Shown: positions 17,372-26,798, counted from the stretch's first letter. The stretch is DNA of 33,752 bases from an uncultured Pirellulaceae bacterium (GCA_937942355.1 CALDEW010000258.1:1-33752), one strand, 5' to 3'. Notes: a model not told the origin generated them from the letters alone. A program made the numbers and translations.

Positions 17372-18142
17372 ATGGCGAAGCAAAAATCTCTTTTCCGGCC
17401 CTGCATCGATCTACACGATGGCCAAGTCAAACAAATCGTCGGCGGCACGCTGACTGATGATGGGGCGACTGAGAACTTCGTGTCCAATCGCCCAAGCTCT
17501 CACTTTGCCGAAATGTTTCGCAGTGATGAACTCCTTGGTGGGCACGTGATTCAACTTGGCCCCGGCAATCAAGCCGCCGCCGAAGAGGCAATTGCCGCTT
17601 ATCCGGGCGGACTTCAAATTGGCGGAGGCATAAATGATTCCAATGCGCGAAAGTGGATCGACCTAGGAGCCAGTCACGTTATCGTCACATATTGGCTATT
17701 AAATGAAAAAGGGGAATTTCAGGAGCAGCGTGCCTCCGAGTTGGCGGACATTGTCTCGCCTCAGAGATTGGTGATCGACCTCAGTTGCCGCAAGACCGAC
17801 TCGGGCTGGAGGGTCGCCATGAACCGCTGGCAAACTTTGACTGATCTCGAGCTTGACCAAACGGCTTTGGATCGTCTGAGTCAGTACTGCGACGAGTTCC
17901 TAATTCATGCGGCCGATGTTGAAGGAAAATGCCGGGGCATTGACGGACCCTTGGTAGAAATGCTGGGCCAATGGTCGGGGCGCAAAATCGTTTATGCCGG
18001 AGGCGTCGCCCGCATGGCGGACGTTGAATTGATCCAGAGCCTAAGCGGCGGTCGTGTGGACGTTACTGTCGGCAGCGCTTTGGACATCTTTGGTGGCGAC
18101 GGAGTAGAATACAGAGAATTGGTAGACTGGAATCAAAGATAG
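17372..18142 (+). CDS. hisA: HisA-type ProFAR isomerase, eukaryotic HIS6-like
   Basis: CIDLHDGQVKQIVGGTL, NFVSNRPSSHFAEMF, HVIQLGPGNQAAAEEA, LQIGGGIND, VIDLSCRKT, MNRWQTLTDLELD, EFLIHAADVEG, KIVYAGGVA, SALDIFGG. Confidence 0.9.
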   Translation: MAKQKSLFRPCIDLHDGQVKQIVGGTLTDDGATENFVSNRPSSHFAEMFRSDELLGGHVIQLGPGNQAAAEEAIAAYPGGLQIGGGINDSNARKWIDLGASHVIVTYWLLNEKGEFQEQRASELADIVSPQRLVIDLSCRKTDSGWRVAMNRWQTLTDLELDQTALDRLSQYCDEFLIHAADVEGKCRGIDGPLVEMLGQWSGRKIVYAGGVARMADVELIQSLSGGRVDVTVGSALDIFGGDGVEYRELVDWNQR

Positions 18143-18199
18143 CAAAGCGTCAACGTCTTGTTTGTATTTCGATTGCATCAATCTCTGATCAATCGTTTC

Positions 18200-19600
18200 T
18201 TAAACTTCGGCTAAAGTGCCTGTACTGTCGGCGAAACTGTCGGCCTCAACACCAAATTTGTGCAGCATGGTGAGATAGAGATTTGACAAACGAACTTCCT
18301 CGAAATCCATCTTGTGCTTCCAACTGGCGTCCGTATCGAAACCCGCCGTCGCCTGATTGTCTTCGTTACCTTTGCCGAACTTCAGATATTGCCCATGCTT
18401 GAATCCCATGTTCTTTCCTCCCGCTAAAATCAAAGGGTAATTGCGTGAAAGGTGGAAAGCGCTAGACGCAGAACCCAGCAGCAGCATCGTGTTATCCAGC
18501 ATAGATCCTTCTTCGCCGGGCTCGTGAGTTGACTTAATCCGAGTGACGAAACGCCCAAATTCAGCGCTCAGAAAGTTACTGTAAGTACCAAAGTTCTTCC
18601 AACCGTCGGGCTTTTTGACGGCATGGGTGAGTTCGTGAGTCAATTTGAAACCAACGGCGCGACCGAGATAGTCGCTGATACCGACACCATTTTCACGGCC
18701 CAATTGGTAGGTTGCAACGCGCGTGGAGTCTGTCTTGAAGGCGAGGTAAATTAACTCGTACATCGTGCGAAGATAGTTACGAGGATCCTCCGGCGTAACA
18801 TCCAGATTCAGATGATCCACGTCGACTTGAGCAAAGGGAACGTCCAACCAGCGTTTCGCCTTTTCCACTTTGACCTCAGTATCGCGCACCGACTGCAGGT
18901 ACTCGTCCAAACGCTGTTGGTCGTGTCTCGACAGACTGCGCTTCAAGGACCGCGCATCTTCCAGCAGGTAGTCCAAGGCACTATCACTCATCGCCAATTT
19001 TCGAGCTGCGTCTTTGTCGTTGGTTGCGAACAGCATATCAAAAATATTCTTCGGTCGATGTTCAGCCGGAATGGCGCGTCCACTGCTGTTGAAAGACATG
19101 GTCTGAGCCCCGCGCGGCGAACCGGTGCCTCCATCAGTAGAGAGCACCAAAGACGAAAAACGCGTATGCGCGCCCGTTTGCTCAGCGATCACTTGATCCA
19201 ATGAAATGGTGTTGTGATACTCTCCCCCATCGCCAGTGGCCGCTCCGGTGAGGAATTGGTCAGCGTTGCGGTGCCCGTGAACGTTTCGCACTCCGGGATG
19301 AGAAAGACCGCTCAGAATCGTGATGTCTTCTCGCAAACTCTCCAAAGGTTCAAGGCATTTTGTCAGTTTGAAATCCCTTCCGGAACCATGAGGAAACCAA
19401 GACCAATCTTGATAAGCCGGATCCTCTTTCAATGGCATCGGCACGCCATCTGGTATGTAGAAGGAGGCGAAGCGATGTTTGCGCTGCGATTGGGGTTTAC
19501 CAGAGTCCGCAAGACACTCAAACGCCGGCAAGGCAAGTGCGAATCCGCCGATGCCACGAATGAACTGCCTGCGATCCAGTTTAGATATTTTTCTGTTCAT
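18200..19600 (-). CDS. DUF1552 family secreted protein (Tat-like signal)
   Basis: DRRQFIRGIGGFALALPAFECLA; FASFYIPDGVPM, ITILSGLSHPGVRNVHGHRNADQFLTGA. Confidence 0.88.
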   Translation of the reverse strand: MNRKISKLDRRQFIRGIGGFALALPAFECLADSGKPQSQRKHRFASFYIPDGVPMPLKEDPAYQDWSWFPHGSGRDFKLTKCLEPLESLREDITILSGLSHPGVRNVHGHRNADQFLTGAATGDGGEYHNTISLDQVIAEQTGAHTRFSSLVLSTDGGTGSPRGAQTMSFNSSGRAIPAEHRPKNIFDMLFATNDKDAARKLAMSDSALDYLLEDARSLKRSLSRHDQQRLDEYLQSVRDTEVKVEKAKRWLDVPFAQVDVDHLNLDVTPEDPRNYLRTMYELIYLAFKTDSTRVATYQLGRENGVGISDYLGRAVGFKLTHELTHAVKKPDGWKNFGTYSNFLSAEFGRFVTRIKSTHEPGEEGSMLDNTMLLLGSASSAFHLSRNYPLILAGGKNMGFKHGQYLKFGKGNEDNQATAGFDTDASWKHKMDFEEVRLSNLYLTMLHKFGVEADSFADSTGTLAEV

Positions 19601-19637
19601 GAGATCATGCTCTGTTAAAGGGTATCAATGTCACGCT

Positions 19638-22265
19638 TCATTTGGCTTGGAATAGGTCGCTGGTCACGATCAAAATAACCAGCGTCGCAAGACCATCATC
19701 TTGTTTGCGTAGATCGGTAGTGATCTGATCAATGCTGGACCGATCGGCGAAACGCAAAGGTCGGCCCAGCGCGTAGGAACTCAACTTGTGCACCATGGCT
19801 CGGCAAAACTGATCCTGACGGTTCGCCAACAGGTATCGTTTGAGTCCATCTATGCCGTCGAGTTTTTGTTTGTTGAACAGCCGACTGGAGGCATCGACAG
19901 GTTTGTCATCTATGTTGTTTCGCCAGCTTCCTACGGCATCGTAATTTTCAAAGGCGATTCCCCAAGGATCAATTTTAGCATGACAGGAAATGCAGGCGGG
20001 ATCATCGCGGTGATTTTCTATGCGTTCCTTCAGGGTTAGCTTCGCAATATTAGGGTCAGCCAAGTCAATCTGGGGAACCGCCGGAGGAGGCGGTGGCGGC
20101 GGATCGTTGAGGATTCGTTCTAGCAGCCAGATGCCGCGTTTAAGAGGATGGGAGTCTTTACCATCGGAATTCATGGCCAACAAACCCGCTTGCGTCAACA
20201 GTCCGCCTCGGCGATCAGCAGAGTTCAGCGACACCTTCCGGAATCGACTGCCGTGAACATCCTCCAGACCGTAGTGCTGCGCCAAGCGTTCGTTGGCTAA
20301 AGTGTAATCCGCGTGAAGAATATCCAGCACACTGCTGTTATTGTTGAGCATCTCTTGGAAGAACGCGATCGGCTCATGTTGCATGGCCTCTTTAAGTGCC
20401 GTGTCGAAATCAGGATAGTCCTCCTCTTCAACAACAAGGTAGTCAAGCAGTTGCATACCCAACCATTGCCGCACGAAATGTTTAACAAATCGCTGACTGC
20501 GGGAGTCGGCCAACATCCGCTGCGTCTGCTGAACCAGCGTTTTCGGTGCGTTAAGTTTCCCAAGTGCCGCAAGGTCCAAGAGTTCTTGGTCGGGTGTACT
20601 GCACCAGAGAAACATCGACAGGCGCGTAGCCAATTCGTAACTCGACAGCACCTGTTCACCCGCAGGTTCCGAACCTTCCTGCACGACGTAAAGGAAATTG
20701 GGCGAAGCTAATACCGTGGCCAGAACCTCGATCATGGCTTCTTGAAAGTCAAGACAGTCGGGACGCACCTTCGTGAACAGTAGTACTTGCCGATCAACCT
20801 CTGAGTCCTTGATCGCGCGTCGCCAAGCTCTTGGTAAGAACTGCGAAAGCACCTCACGAGCGTATGCGATTTCGTTTTCTTTGTTTTTACTATCGACGAA
20901 AATTTTCTTGTGCGATTCCGGCGGCCATTGTTGATAGAAAGGCGTCGAAATTTCCAAATAGTCAATCCGTATTTCGGAGTTTCGATCTTTAGGCTTCCCT
21001 GAAGCTACATTCTCCAAGATCAAGTACTCCGTTGGATTGGGCATCTCTCCAAGTTGTTTTATTCTGCGGTAGTTGTTCCGAGGCATTTCCGACAGCGGGA
21101 CATCCCACTGGTAGAACTGTGGGCGGTCTGGGTCGGCCAAAATCGGAACATCGCGATCATCGACACGTCGACTGGTTCGAGAATCATTGGAAGGCTGAAA
21201 TCCAAACTTTAACCTCAGAGCCGGACGATTTGGACTCTCGGGCTCACTGCGGGAGGCACGGACGCGGACTCTAAGCGTTCCAGTTTCAGGCAGGTGATCG
21301 CCGAGATCAATCTTGTGTTCTCCGCGACTTGGAATGACCAACACGCGTGTAGAAACATCAGGCACTTTCGACAATTCCGCGCTAGGAAGATGCGACATCT
21401 TGCCGTTTCGGTAGTTGAAATAGGCCTCGGTTTCTTCCCCTGTCTCAAGATCACGGAAGAACGATCGTGAAGATTTCCCCTTCCGCTTCCGCTTCTTATT
21501 GCGACTGTTCTGATTCTCCATTTCAATCGCCATGGGGATACAGTAGTAGAACATCACCGGACGTTCTCCCCGCACGGTCGCCTCTTCCAGTGCCTTGCGC
21601 CCCAAACGACGGTAAGTCTCAAAATGTTTGACCGACATCTGCAACATTTCAGAGCTGTTCTCGAAGCCGTCCTCCGAATTGGTTTCCGGAGGTAGATCTG
21701 CGGCGAAGTCATACGGCAAGCCAAGCAGATCTTGCAACGCGTAGTTGTACTCATAACGCGTCACGCGTCGGAACGACGAATGAGCTCCGTCACTACGTCG
21801 CACCTGAGAGGCGACTTGCACTTCTTTTGAAAGCCACTCAATAATTTTACTGCGGTCCGCGCCGGACAGTTCGATTTCTGCGTCGGCCGGTGGCATCTCG
21901 CCGTTGCTGATTACATTGATGACTTCGAGCCACCAATCCGCATCGTTTCCTTGGATGAGGTCAGGGTCAAGCGTATCTAGACGCAATCCGCCTTCCTGCG
22001 ATTCGGCACCGTGGCACTGAAAACAGGCTTCTTTTAAGAGCGGACTGATCTCTTCGTGAAACGCTTTCGTATTGGCCTTTGGCGTTTCATCAGATAGAGA
22101 AGAAACAACATCCCGATCGCGGTAGCTGGATTGAGCGATACCCTGCGCTTTCACATCTTCCAAAGTGGGCAAGCCATCCTCGGCAAACAGTAGCGCGTCA
22201 AAAAGAAAAAGCACGACGATAGAAGAAACAAAGGTAAGCTTCAGGTAGCATCTTGTATTCGACAT
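19638..22265 (-). CDS. Planctomycete cytochrome c / DUF1587-DUF1592-DUF1588-DUF1585 protein
   Basis: Signal peptide; ACFQCHGAESQEGGLRLD and PACISCHAKIDPWGIAFENYDAVGSWR heme motifs; RVTRYEYNYALQDLLGL; GLLTQAGLLAMNSDGKDSHPLKRGIWLLERIL. Confidence 0.92.
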   Translation of the reverse strand: MSNTRCYLKLTFVSSIVVLFLFDALLFAEDGLPTLEDVKAQGIAQSSYRDRDVVSSLSDETPKANTKAFHEEISPLLKEACFQCHGAESQEGGLRLDTLDPDLIQGNDADWWLEVINVISNGEMPPADAEIELSGADRSKIIEWLSKEVQVASQVRRSDGAHSSFRRVTRYEYNYALQDLLGLPYDFAADLPPETNSEDGFENSSEMLQMSVKHFETYRRLGRKALEEATVRGERPVMFYYCIPMAIEMENQNSRNKKRKRKGKSSRSFFRDLETGEETEAYFNYRNGKMSHLPSAELSKVPDVSTRVLVIPSRGEHKIDLGDHLPETGTLRVRVRASRSEPESPNRPALRLKFGFQPSNDSRTSRRVDDRDVPILADPDRPQFYQWDVPLSEMPRNNYRRIKQLGEMPNPTEYLILENVASGKPKDRNSEIRIDYLEISTPFYQQWPPESHKKIFVDSKNKENEIAYAREVLSQFLPRAWRRAIKDSEVDRQVLLFTKVRPDCLDFQEAMIEVLATVLASPNFLYVVQEGSEPAGEQVLSSYELATRLSMFLWCSTPDQELLDLAALGKLNAPKTLVQQTQRMLADSRSQRFVKHFVRQWLGMQLLDYLVVEEEDYPDFDTALKEAMQHEPIAFFQEMLNNNSSVLDILHADYTLANERLAQHYGLEDVHGSRFRKVSLNSADRRGGLLTQAGLLAMNSDGKDSHPLKRGIWLLERILNDPPPPPPPAVPQIDLADPNIAKLTLKERIENHRDDPACISCHAKIDPWGIAFENYDAVGSWRNNIDDKPVDASSRLFNKQKLDGIDGLKRYLLANRQDQFCRAMVHKLSSYALGRPLRFADRSSIDQITTDLRKQDDGLATLVILIVTSDLFQAK

Positions 22266-22319
22266 TGGCCTTGACGATCTTTGGTACGAGAGGCGATTTG
22301 AAGAACTCGGTTATGCCCT

Positions 22320-22488
22320 CAGGACTTTGTTCCAACAAAAATTCCAGTTTCAGGTAGTGAACGAGGCAACGAGTCCAGCACTTCCTAATCCAGCACTTCC
22401 TAATTCAATTCTAAATAATCCGGCACGTTTAATGGAGCCGCTGGATTCGTGGCCTCATCCACTACCTGAGAATTAAAAATCTGCACTA
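22320..22488 (+). repeat. MITE-like/long-hairpin dispersed element, copy 3
   Basis: Arms GGTAGTGAACGAGGCAACGAGTCCAGC (from 22353) and GCTGGATTCGTGGCCTCATCCACTACC (to 22466); end CTGCACTA 22481-22488; left limit approximate. Confidence 0.8.
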
Positions 22489-22662
22489 GAGTTTAGATCG
22501 TACTTTAGCTGTCTATGCGCCTGCAAGTTTTCCCAAAACCGACCAAGATTCTTGGAATCTGCTTGCCAGCACCAGGGGGTTGAGTAACTGAACCGCCCGA
22601 AAGTTGATCCGGTGAACGTTGTCAATTTGGCCAGTCAAGCGCGGCGAATAAAAATCCAACTC

Positions 22663-22692
22663 AAAAAAAAGGCCAAGCAAAATTGCTCGGCC
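22663..22692 (-). terminator. Rho-independent terminator for the 22730-23398 gene
   Basis: Minus strand GGCCGAGCAA-TT-TTGCTTGGCC then T8. Confidence 0.9.
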
Positions 22693-22729
22693 TTTTGTTT
22701 TGCTTAAGAATCAAATTCTCAACCTTTGA

Positions 22730-23398
22730 CTATCGTCCAAACAAGCAGCACTTGTGACGACGCGGCTGAGGCATCGGCACTGGCATCGGTGCTACGAAGT
22801 TCATGAACACAGGCTGAAAAGACGGTGCCGGTGGTGCTTGTTGAACAATGACCGTCGGCGCAGGTGGCGGTTCGGTGATGTTGATAGGTGGTAGCGTTAG
22901 GTCCGGAAGAGGACCCATGCTGGTGATAACCGGTGCTTGCTGCACAGGAGCCGCTTGGACAACCGGAGCTGCGTAAGTCATCGGTGCCTGCTGGATAACC
23001 GGAGCAGCCTCGTAAACCGGAGCAGCCTGAACCATTGGAAGCGATCCATATCCGTAAGACTGACCCGCGACTGGCAGCGATGTAGCTGCACCGTTGTAAA
23101 CTCCTGCATCGTAGCCGCGTGTTCCGGAACCGCCGTAAGACCCCATGCCTGAATAGCTTCCTGTCGAAGCCATGAGATTGTCAGCTGACAGCGATCCTTC
23201 AACGACTTTAGATGCCGCCGTATGAGTTTGGCTTGCCGCTGCGCGCTCGTTCTGCAACTCTTGCAGAACATTCTCAAGTTGTCCGATAAGTGCGTCACGC
23301 TTTTGAGCTGACATTCCACTATCTTGTGCGTCTGCCTGGCCGGCAAAATTCGCAACTGAAAGGAATGCGATCAAAGCTGGTATAAGGAACTTTTTCAT
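22730..23398 (-). CDS. Secreted Ala/Pro/Gln-rich low-complexity protein, conserved-looking CCLFGR C-terminus
   Basis: Signal peptide MKKFLIPALIAFLSVANFAGQADAQ; APVVQAAPVQQAPV repeats; start at 23398 preferred over 23575. Confidence 0.7.
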   Translation of the reverse strand: MKKFLIPALIAFLSVANFAGQADAQDSGMSAQKRDALIGQLENVLQELQNERAAASQTHTAASKVVEGSLSADNLMASTGSYSGMGSYGGSGTRGYDAGVYNGAATSLPVAGQSYGYGSLPMVQAAPVYEAAPVIQQAPMTYAAPVVQAAPVQQAPVITSMGPLPDLTLPPINITEPPPAPTVIVQQAPPAPSFQPVFMNFVAPMPVPMPQPRRHKCCLFGR

Positions 23399-23582
23399 GG
23401 TGAGTCTCCGAGGTATCAAATTTAGGTTGGTCAAGAAGTCGCAATTATCCTCTGGGCATGCCTTAGATAAAAGCACCCATTTACCAGAATCTATGGGAAT
23501 TAGGGCCGTTTTCTGGCATTTAGTGCGCAAAATTAGGTACTGCTGGGTGTTTGTTGGCTGTGGACGCCCCTTCAACCGCCCA

Positions 23583-23607
23583 GCTGAAGTTTACCAAACG
23601 CTTCAGC
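23583..23607. other. Intergenic hairpin GCTGAAG-N11-CTTCAGC
   Basis: Perfect 7-bp arms upstream of the 23731 gene. Confidence 0.4.
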
Positions 23608-23730
23608 AGGGATAAGATTGGTCAACGAAGGCGTTTCGTTTAACAAGAAATCTCCGTGCGTTGCTGTCCGGCATGAGCTGAGTCGCTGCGTGTTTAAACA
23701 TGGCCTCGGATAATCCAGGCAGATCACCTC

Positions 23731-25752
23731 ATGCACAACATTTTGTCAGTTTGTTTTCTAGCGCTTTTGAACGCGACGCTTGCGATTGCTTTTGCGGCCG
23801 ACACATCTGCTCAAACGTCAACCAAAAAATCCCCGCCCTCCCCAGCTGCCGAAGTCGATTTCCTGCAACTTGAAGAGGACGGCGTAAAAGCGGCCGTCAA
23901 TCGCGCCTCAGTGTCGGCGGTGCAGATTGAGAGCATCGGTGGCAACGCGTCAGAGGCGGGAGTATCGACGGGAACGGTTGTGTCCGCCGACGGTCTGATT
24001 TTGACAGCCGCCTATAACTTGCGACACGAACCGCCCAACATTTTCGTCAAGGCGGTTGCTGCCGACGCCAAACAGCCCGAACGATACATCGCAAAATTAT
24101 TGGCAACCGACAACAGTCGCAACTTGTGTTTGCTGAAAGCAAATTTGCCAGATGGCGTAGAGTTAACACCGGCTGTTGCGGCGGCTGAGGATGGGCTGAT
24201 GATTGGTGCAACAACCATCGCCATTGGCAAGGTCCATGATCCAGGCGCAGCTTCAATTTCGGTTGGCATCCTCAGTGCCACGGATAGAATCTGGGGCCGC
24301 GCAGTCCAAACCGACGCCAAAATCTCTCGTTCAAACTATGGCGGCCCGCTAATTAATCTCAAAGGCGACACCATCGGCGTGTTGGTTCCGCTTTCCCCCA
24401 ACGACGGCAGCGTTGAAGCCGGAAGCGAATGGTACGACTCGGGAATTGGTTTTGCGATTCCGTTGGAAAGTTACTCTGCTTCGATTGAACGGATGGCTCA
24501 GGGCACCGATTTGGATCAAGGTCTCCTCGGCGTTACGCTCACCAGCGAAGACGTCTATTCCGACATACCAGAAATCAAATTTTGTGCGCCTCGATCGCCT
24601 TCATCGGAATGTGGTTTGAAGGTCAAAGATACAATCGTCGCAATGGATGGTCGAAACATTATCAATTTGGCGCAAATGAAACATGTTCTGGGGCCAAAAT
24701 ACGCAGGTGACGACATACAAATAACGGTCATGCGTGAGGGCAAAAAGGAAACCTTCACCGCAACTCTCACCGACAAAATTGAACCCTTCGTTGAATTGGC
24801 GATCGGCATTATCCCCCAACGCAACGCAGACGCGACGACGGCCGTCATTGACCATGTGTTTCCCGACTCCCCAGCGGCTAAGAGTGAACTTTCCCGTGGC
24901 GACATCATTTCCGCAATAAACACGAAAGAAGTAAAAACTTGGGATGACTTTCAAGCAGTGATCAACCAACTTGAATCAGGAGAAACAATCGAAGTTGTTG
25001 TTCGCAACGAAAGCGCGTCGAACCCTTCGCCAGCAAAGACGAAAACAATCGAGCTTGCTCCCCTGTCAGCGTCTATGCCGGTCATCGACCGCGACGACGC
25101 GCGACCAAAAGATGACGATCAGCCTGAGAAAGAACTGCTAACGGTACCGATTAAGGTTGCCGGATCAGCCAATCTCTGCACGGCCTTTCTGCCCGATAAG
25201 GAAGGCAAGAAATCCTCGATCGCGCGTCCCCTATTGGTTTGGGTTGCGCAGCCAGGGGATTCAGACGTCGACAAAATGGAGAAAACGATCAAAGAGGTCG
25301 TTACGCGTTATGGCTTGGCCGTGTTGGTGCCGCAATCGTTGAACCCGCAAGGTTGGAACCCTGAAGAAACCGAGTTTATCGTAAAGGCGATTGGAAAAAT
25401 TAAAGAACGAATCAAAATCGACGAAGACCGAATTGCGATCGGCGGCGAAAAATCGGCGGCGCGGATGAGTTGTCTTACCGCTTTGATTCATCGAGACATC
25501 TTTCGCGGCCTAATTGTGTTTGACAGCCTTTTCCCCCGTCGCACCCCAAGAGTCGAAACTCGTCCCGATCAGCGCTTGATGATCCTGCTTGCCACTTCGG
25601 ACGAATTTACCCCCATTGATAAACTTGAAAAGATAAAATCTGTTTTTGAAAAACGCAAATTCCCTATCACACAGATACAAACGCAAGACAAATCGTTGGC
25701 TAAGATGCTGCCTGAACTGGCATCATGGATCAACGCGCTTGACCGCCACTAA
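23731..25752 (+). CDS. HtrA-like trypsin-fold/PDZ protein with C-terminal alpha/beta-hydrolase-like domain, both apparently inactive
   Basis: TGTVVSADGLILTAAYNL, SNYGGPLINLKGDTIGV; two PDZ regions (SPSSECGLKVKDTIVAMDGRNI; DHVFPDSPAAKSELSRGDIISAINTKEV); C-terminal hydrolase-like fold with IAIGGEKSAARM. Confidence 0.75.
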   Translation: MHNILSVCFLALLNATLAIAFAADTSAQTSTKKSPPSPAAEVDFLQLEEDGVKAAVNRASVSAVQIESIGGNASEAGVSTGTVVSADGLILTAAYNLRHEPPNIFVKAVAADAKQPERYIAKLLATDNSRNLCLLKANLPDGVELTPAVAAAEDGLMIGATTIAIGKVHDPGAASISVGILSATDRIWGRAVQTDAKISRSNYGGPLINLKGDTIGVLVPLSPNDGSVEAGSEWYDSGIGFAIPLESYSASIERMAQGTDLDQGLLGVTLTSEDVYSDIPEIKFCAPRSPSSECGLKVKDTIVAMDGRNIINLAQMKHVLGPKYAGDDIQITVMREGKKETFTATLTDKIEPFVELAIGIIPQRNADATTAVIDHVFPDSPAAKSELSRGDIISAINTKEVKTWDDFQAVINQLESGETIEVVVRNESASNPSPAKTKTIELAPLSASMPVIDRDDARPKDDDQPEKELLTVPIKVAGSANLCTAFLPDKEGKKSSIARPLLVWVAQPGDSDVDKMEKTIKEVVTRYGLAVLVPQSLNPQGWNPEETEFIVKAIGKIKERIKIDEDRIAIGGEKSAARMSCLTALIHRDIFRGLIVFDSLFPRRTPRVETRPDQRLMILLATSDEFTPIDKLEKIKSVFEKRKFPITQIQTQDKSLAKMLPELASWINALDRH

Positions 25753-25764
25753 ATTGGAATCCCT

Positions 25765-26727
25765 ATGAAGCCTCATCTGTTTACTTGCTTGGTTGTCGCC
25801 GTGCTGGCGAGCGCGCATTGCCAATCAGCCTACTCGTGGCAAGGCAAACCTAAGTCGCAGACCATCAAACGCGTGAAAAGGGCGGCTCGCCCCAAGTTCA
25901 ACCAAAACGAGTCTAAAGACATCTTCTTTAAAGACGTCTACGCCGAAGGCACCGTCGGCAAGCGCCCAGATGTTTCTGCGCTTTCCGCGACGACGGCAAA
26001 AATTGCTTCTACTGACAACAACAGCGCTGATTCAAGCGACACTTGGAGCCAGATCATTGACGCATCCGTGATAGAAGACGAAGTTAAGTCTCTTCAACAG
26101 GAGCTCAACACGCTTGTGACGACTCCCGTGATGTTTCAAACCAAGTACAACGACATCAATGAACGGTTTGAGGTGCTGTCGATGTTGTTTGCGATCATCC
26201 GGCAATACGACGGCGACATTCGCTGGAACGAGCACGCTCCGACGGCGCAATTTTTGTTTCAACAGGCAGCTGTATCGTCACGCGCGGGAACGGCGAAGGG
26301 TTTCCAGTACTGCAAGGCCCGCAGAGAGGATCTCCAAGAGCTTGTGCGTGGCGGTTCTATCGCTGCCGGAAACCAAATTCCTGATTCAATCGATTGGTCG
26401 GTCGCGGCGAATCGCTCGCCGATCATGGTGCGATTGGAAGCGGCAAATGAAGACCTCAAACGCATGACGTCCAGCGCGTCTGAATTTGAAACGCACACCG
26501 AGGATGTGTTTCGGCTGAGCAATCTGGTGGCGGCGATGGCTAACGTGATCGTCCAAGACGGTATGCCCGAGGCTGAGGAGGATTCTTATGTGGAGTTCAG
26601 CGAAAAGATGAAGACCGCGTCTTTGAAATTGAAATCTGCCGTGAAGCTGAACGATTTCCAAGCGGCCTCGAAAGCGGCTAACGCGGTATCGCAATCCTGC
26701 GCTGATTGCCACTCAGAATGGCGATAA
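25765..26727 (+). CDS. Secreted cytochrome c'/c556-like protein
   Basis: Signal peptide and C-terminal NAVSQSCADCHSEWR (CXXCH near C-terminus of a helical protein); 12 bp after the upstream CDS. Confidence 0.7.
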   Translation: MKPHLFTCLVVAVLASAHCQSAYSWQGKPKSQTIKRVKRAARPKFNQNESKDIFFKDVYAEGTVGKRPDVSALSATTAKIASTDNNSADSSDTWSQIIDASVIEDEVKSLQQELNTLVTTPVMFQTKYNDINERFEVLSMLFAIIRQYDGDIRWNEHAPTAQFLFQQAAVSSRAGTAKGFQYCKARREDLQELVRGGSIAAGNQIPDSIDWSVAANRSPIMVRLEAANEDLKRMTSSASEFETHTEDVFRLSNLVAAMANVIVQDGMPEAEEDSYVEFSEKMKTASLKLKSAVKLNDFQAASKAANAVSQSCADCHSEWR

Positions 26728-26762
26728 CGACTTCTGCGTCAACATCTTTTAGACCAGATTAA

Positions 26763-26798
26763 GTTTGGGATTTCACATAAGAAAATAAAATCTCAAAC
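26763..26798 (+). terminator. Possible terminator/hairpin after cytochrome gene
   Basis: GTTTGGGATTT / AAATCTCAAAC, 11-bp arms with one G-T pair, 14-nt loop; weak T-tract. Confidence 0.4.

Noticed and set aside
22384-22410. Possible CRISPR-like direct repeat
   Set aside because: Only two adjacent 15-bp units with no spacers; a tandem duplication inside the MITE-like loop
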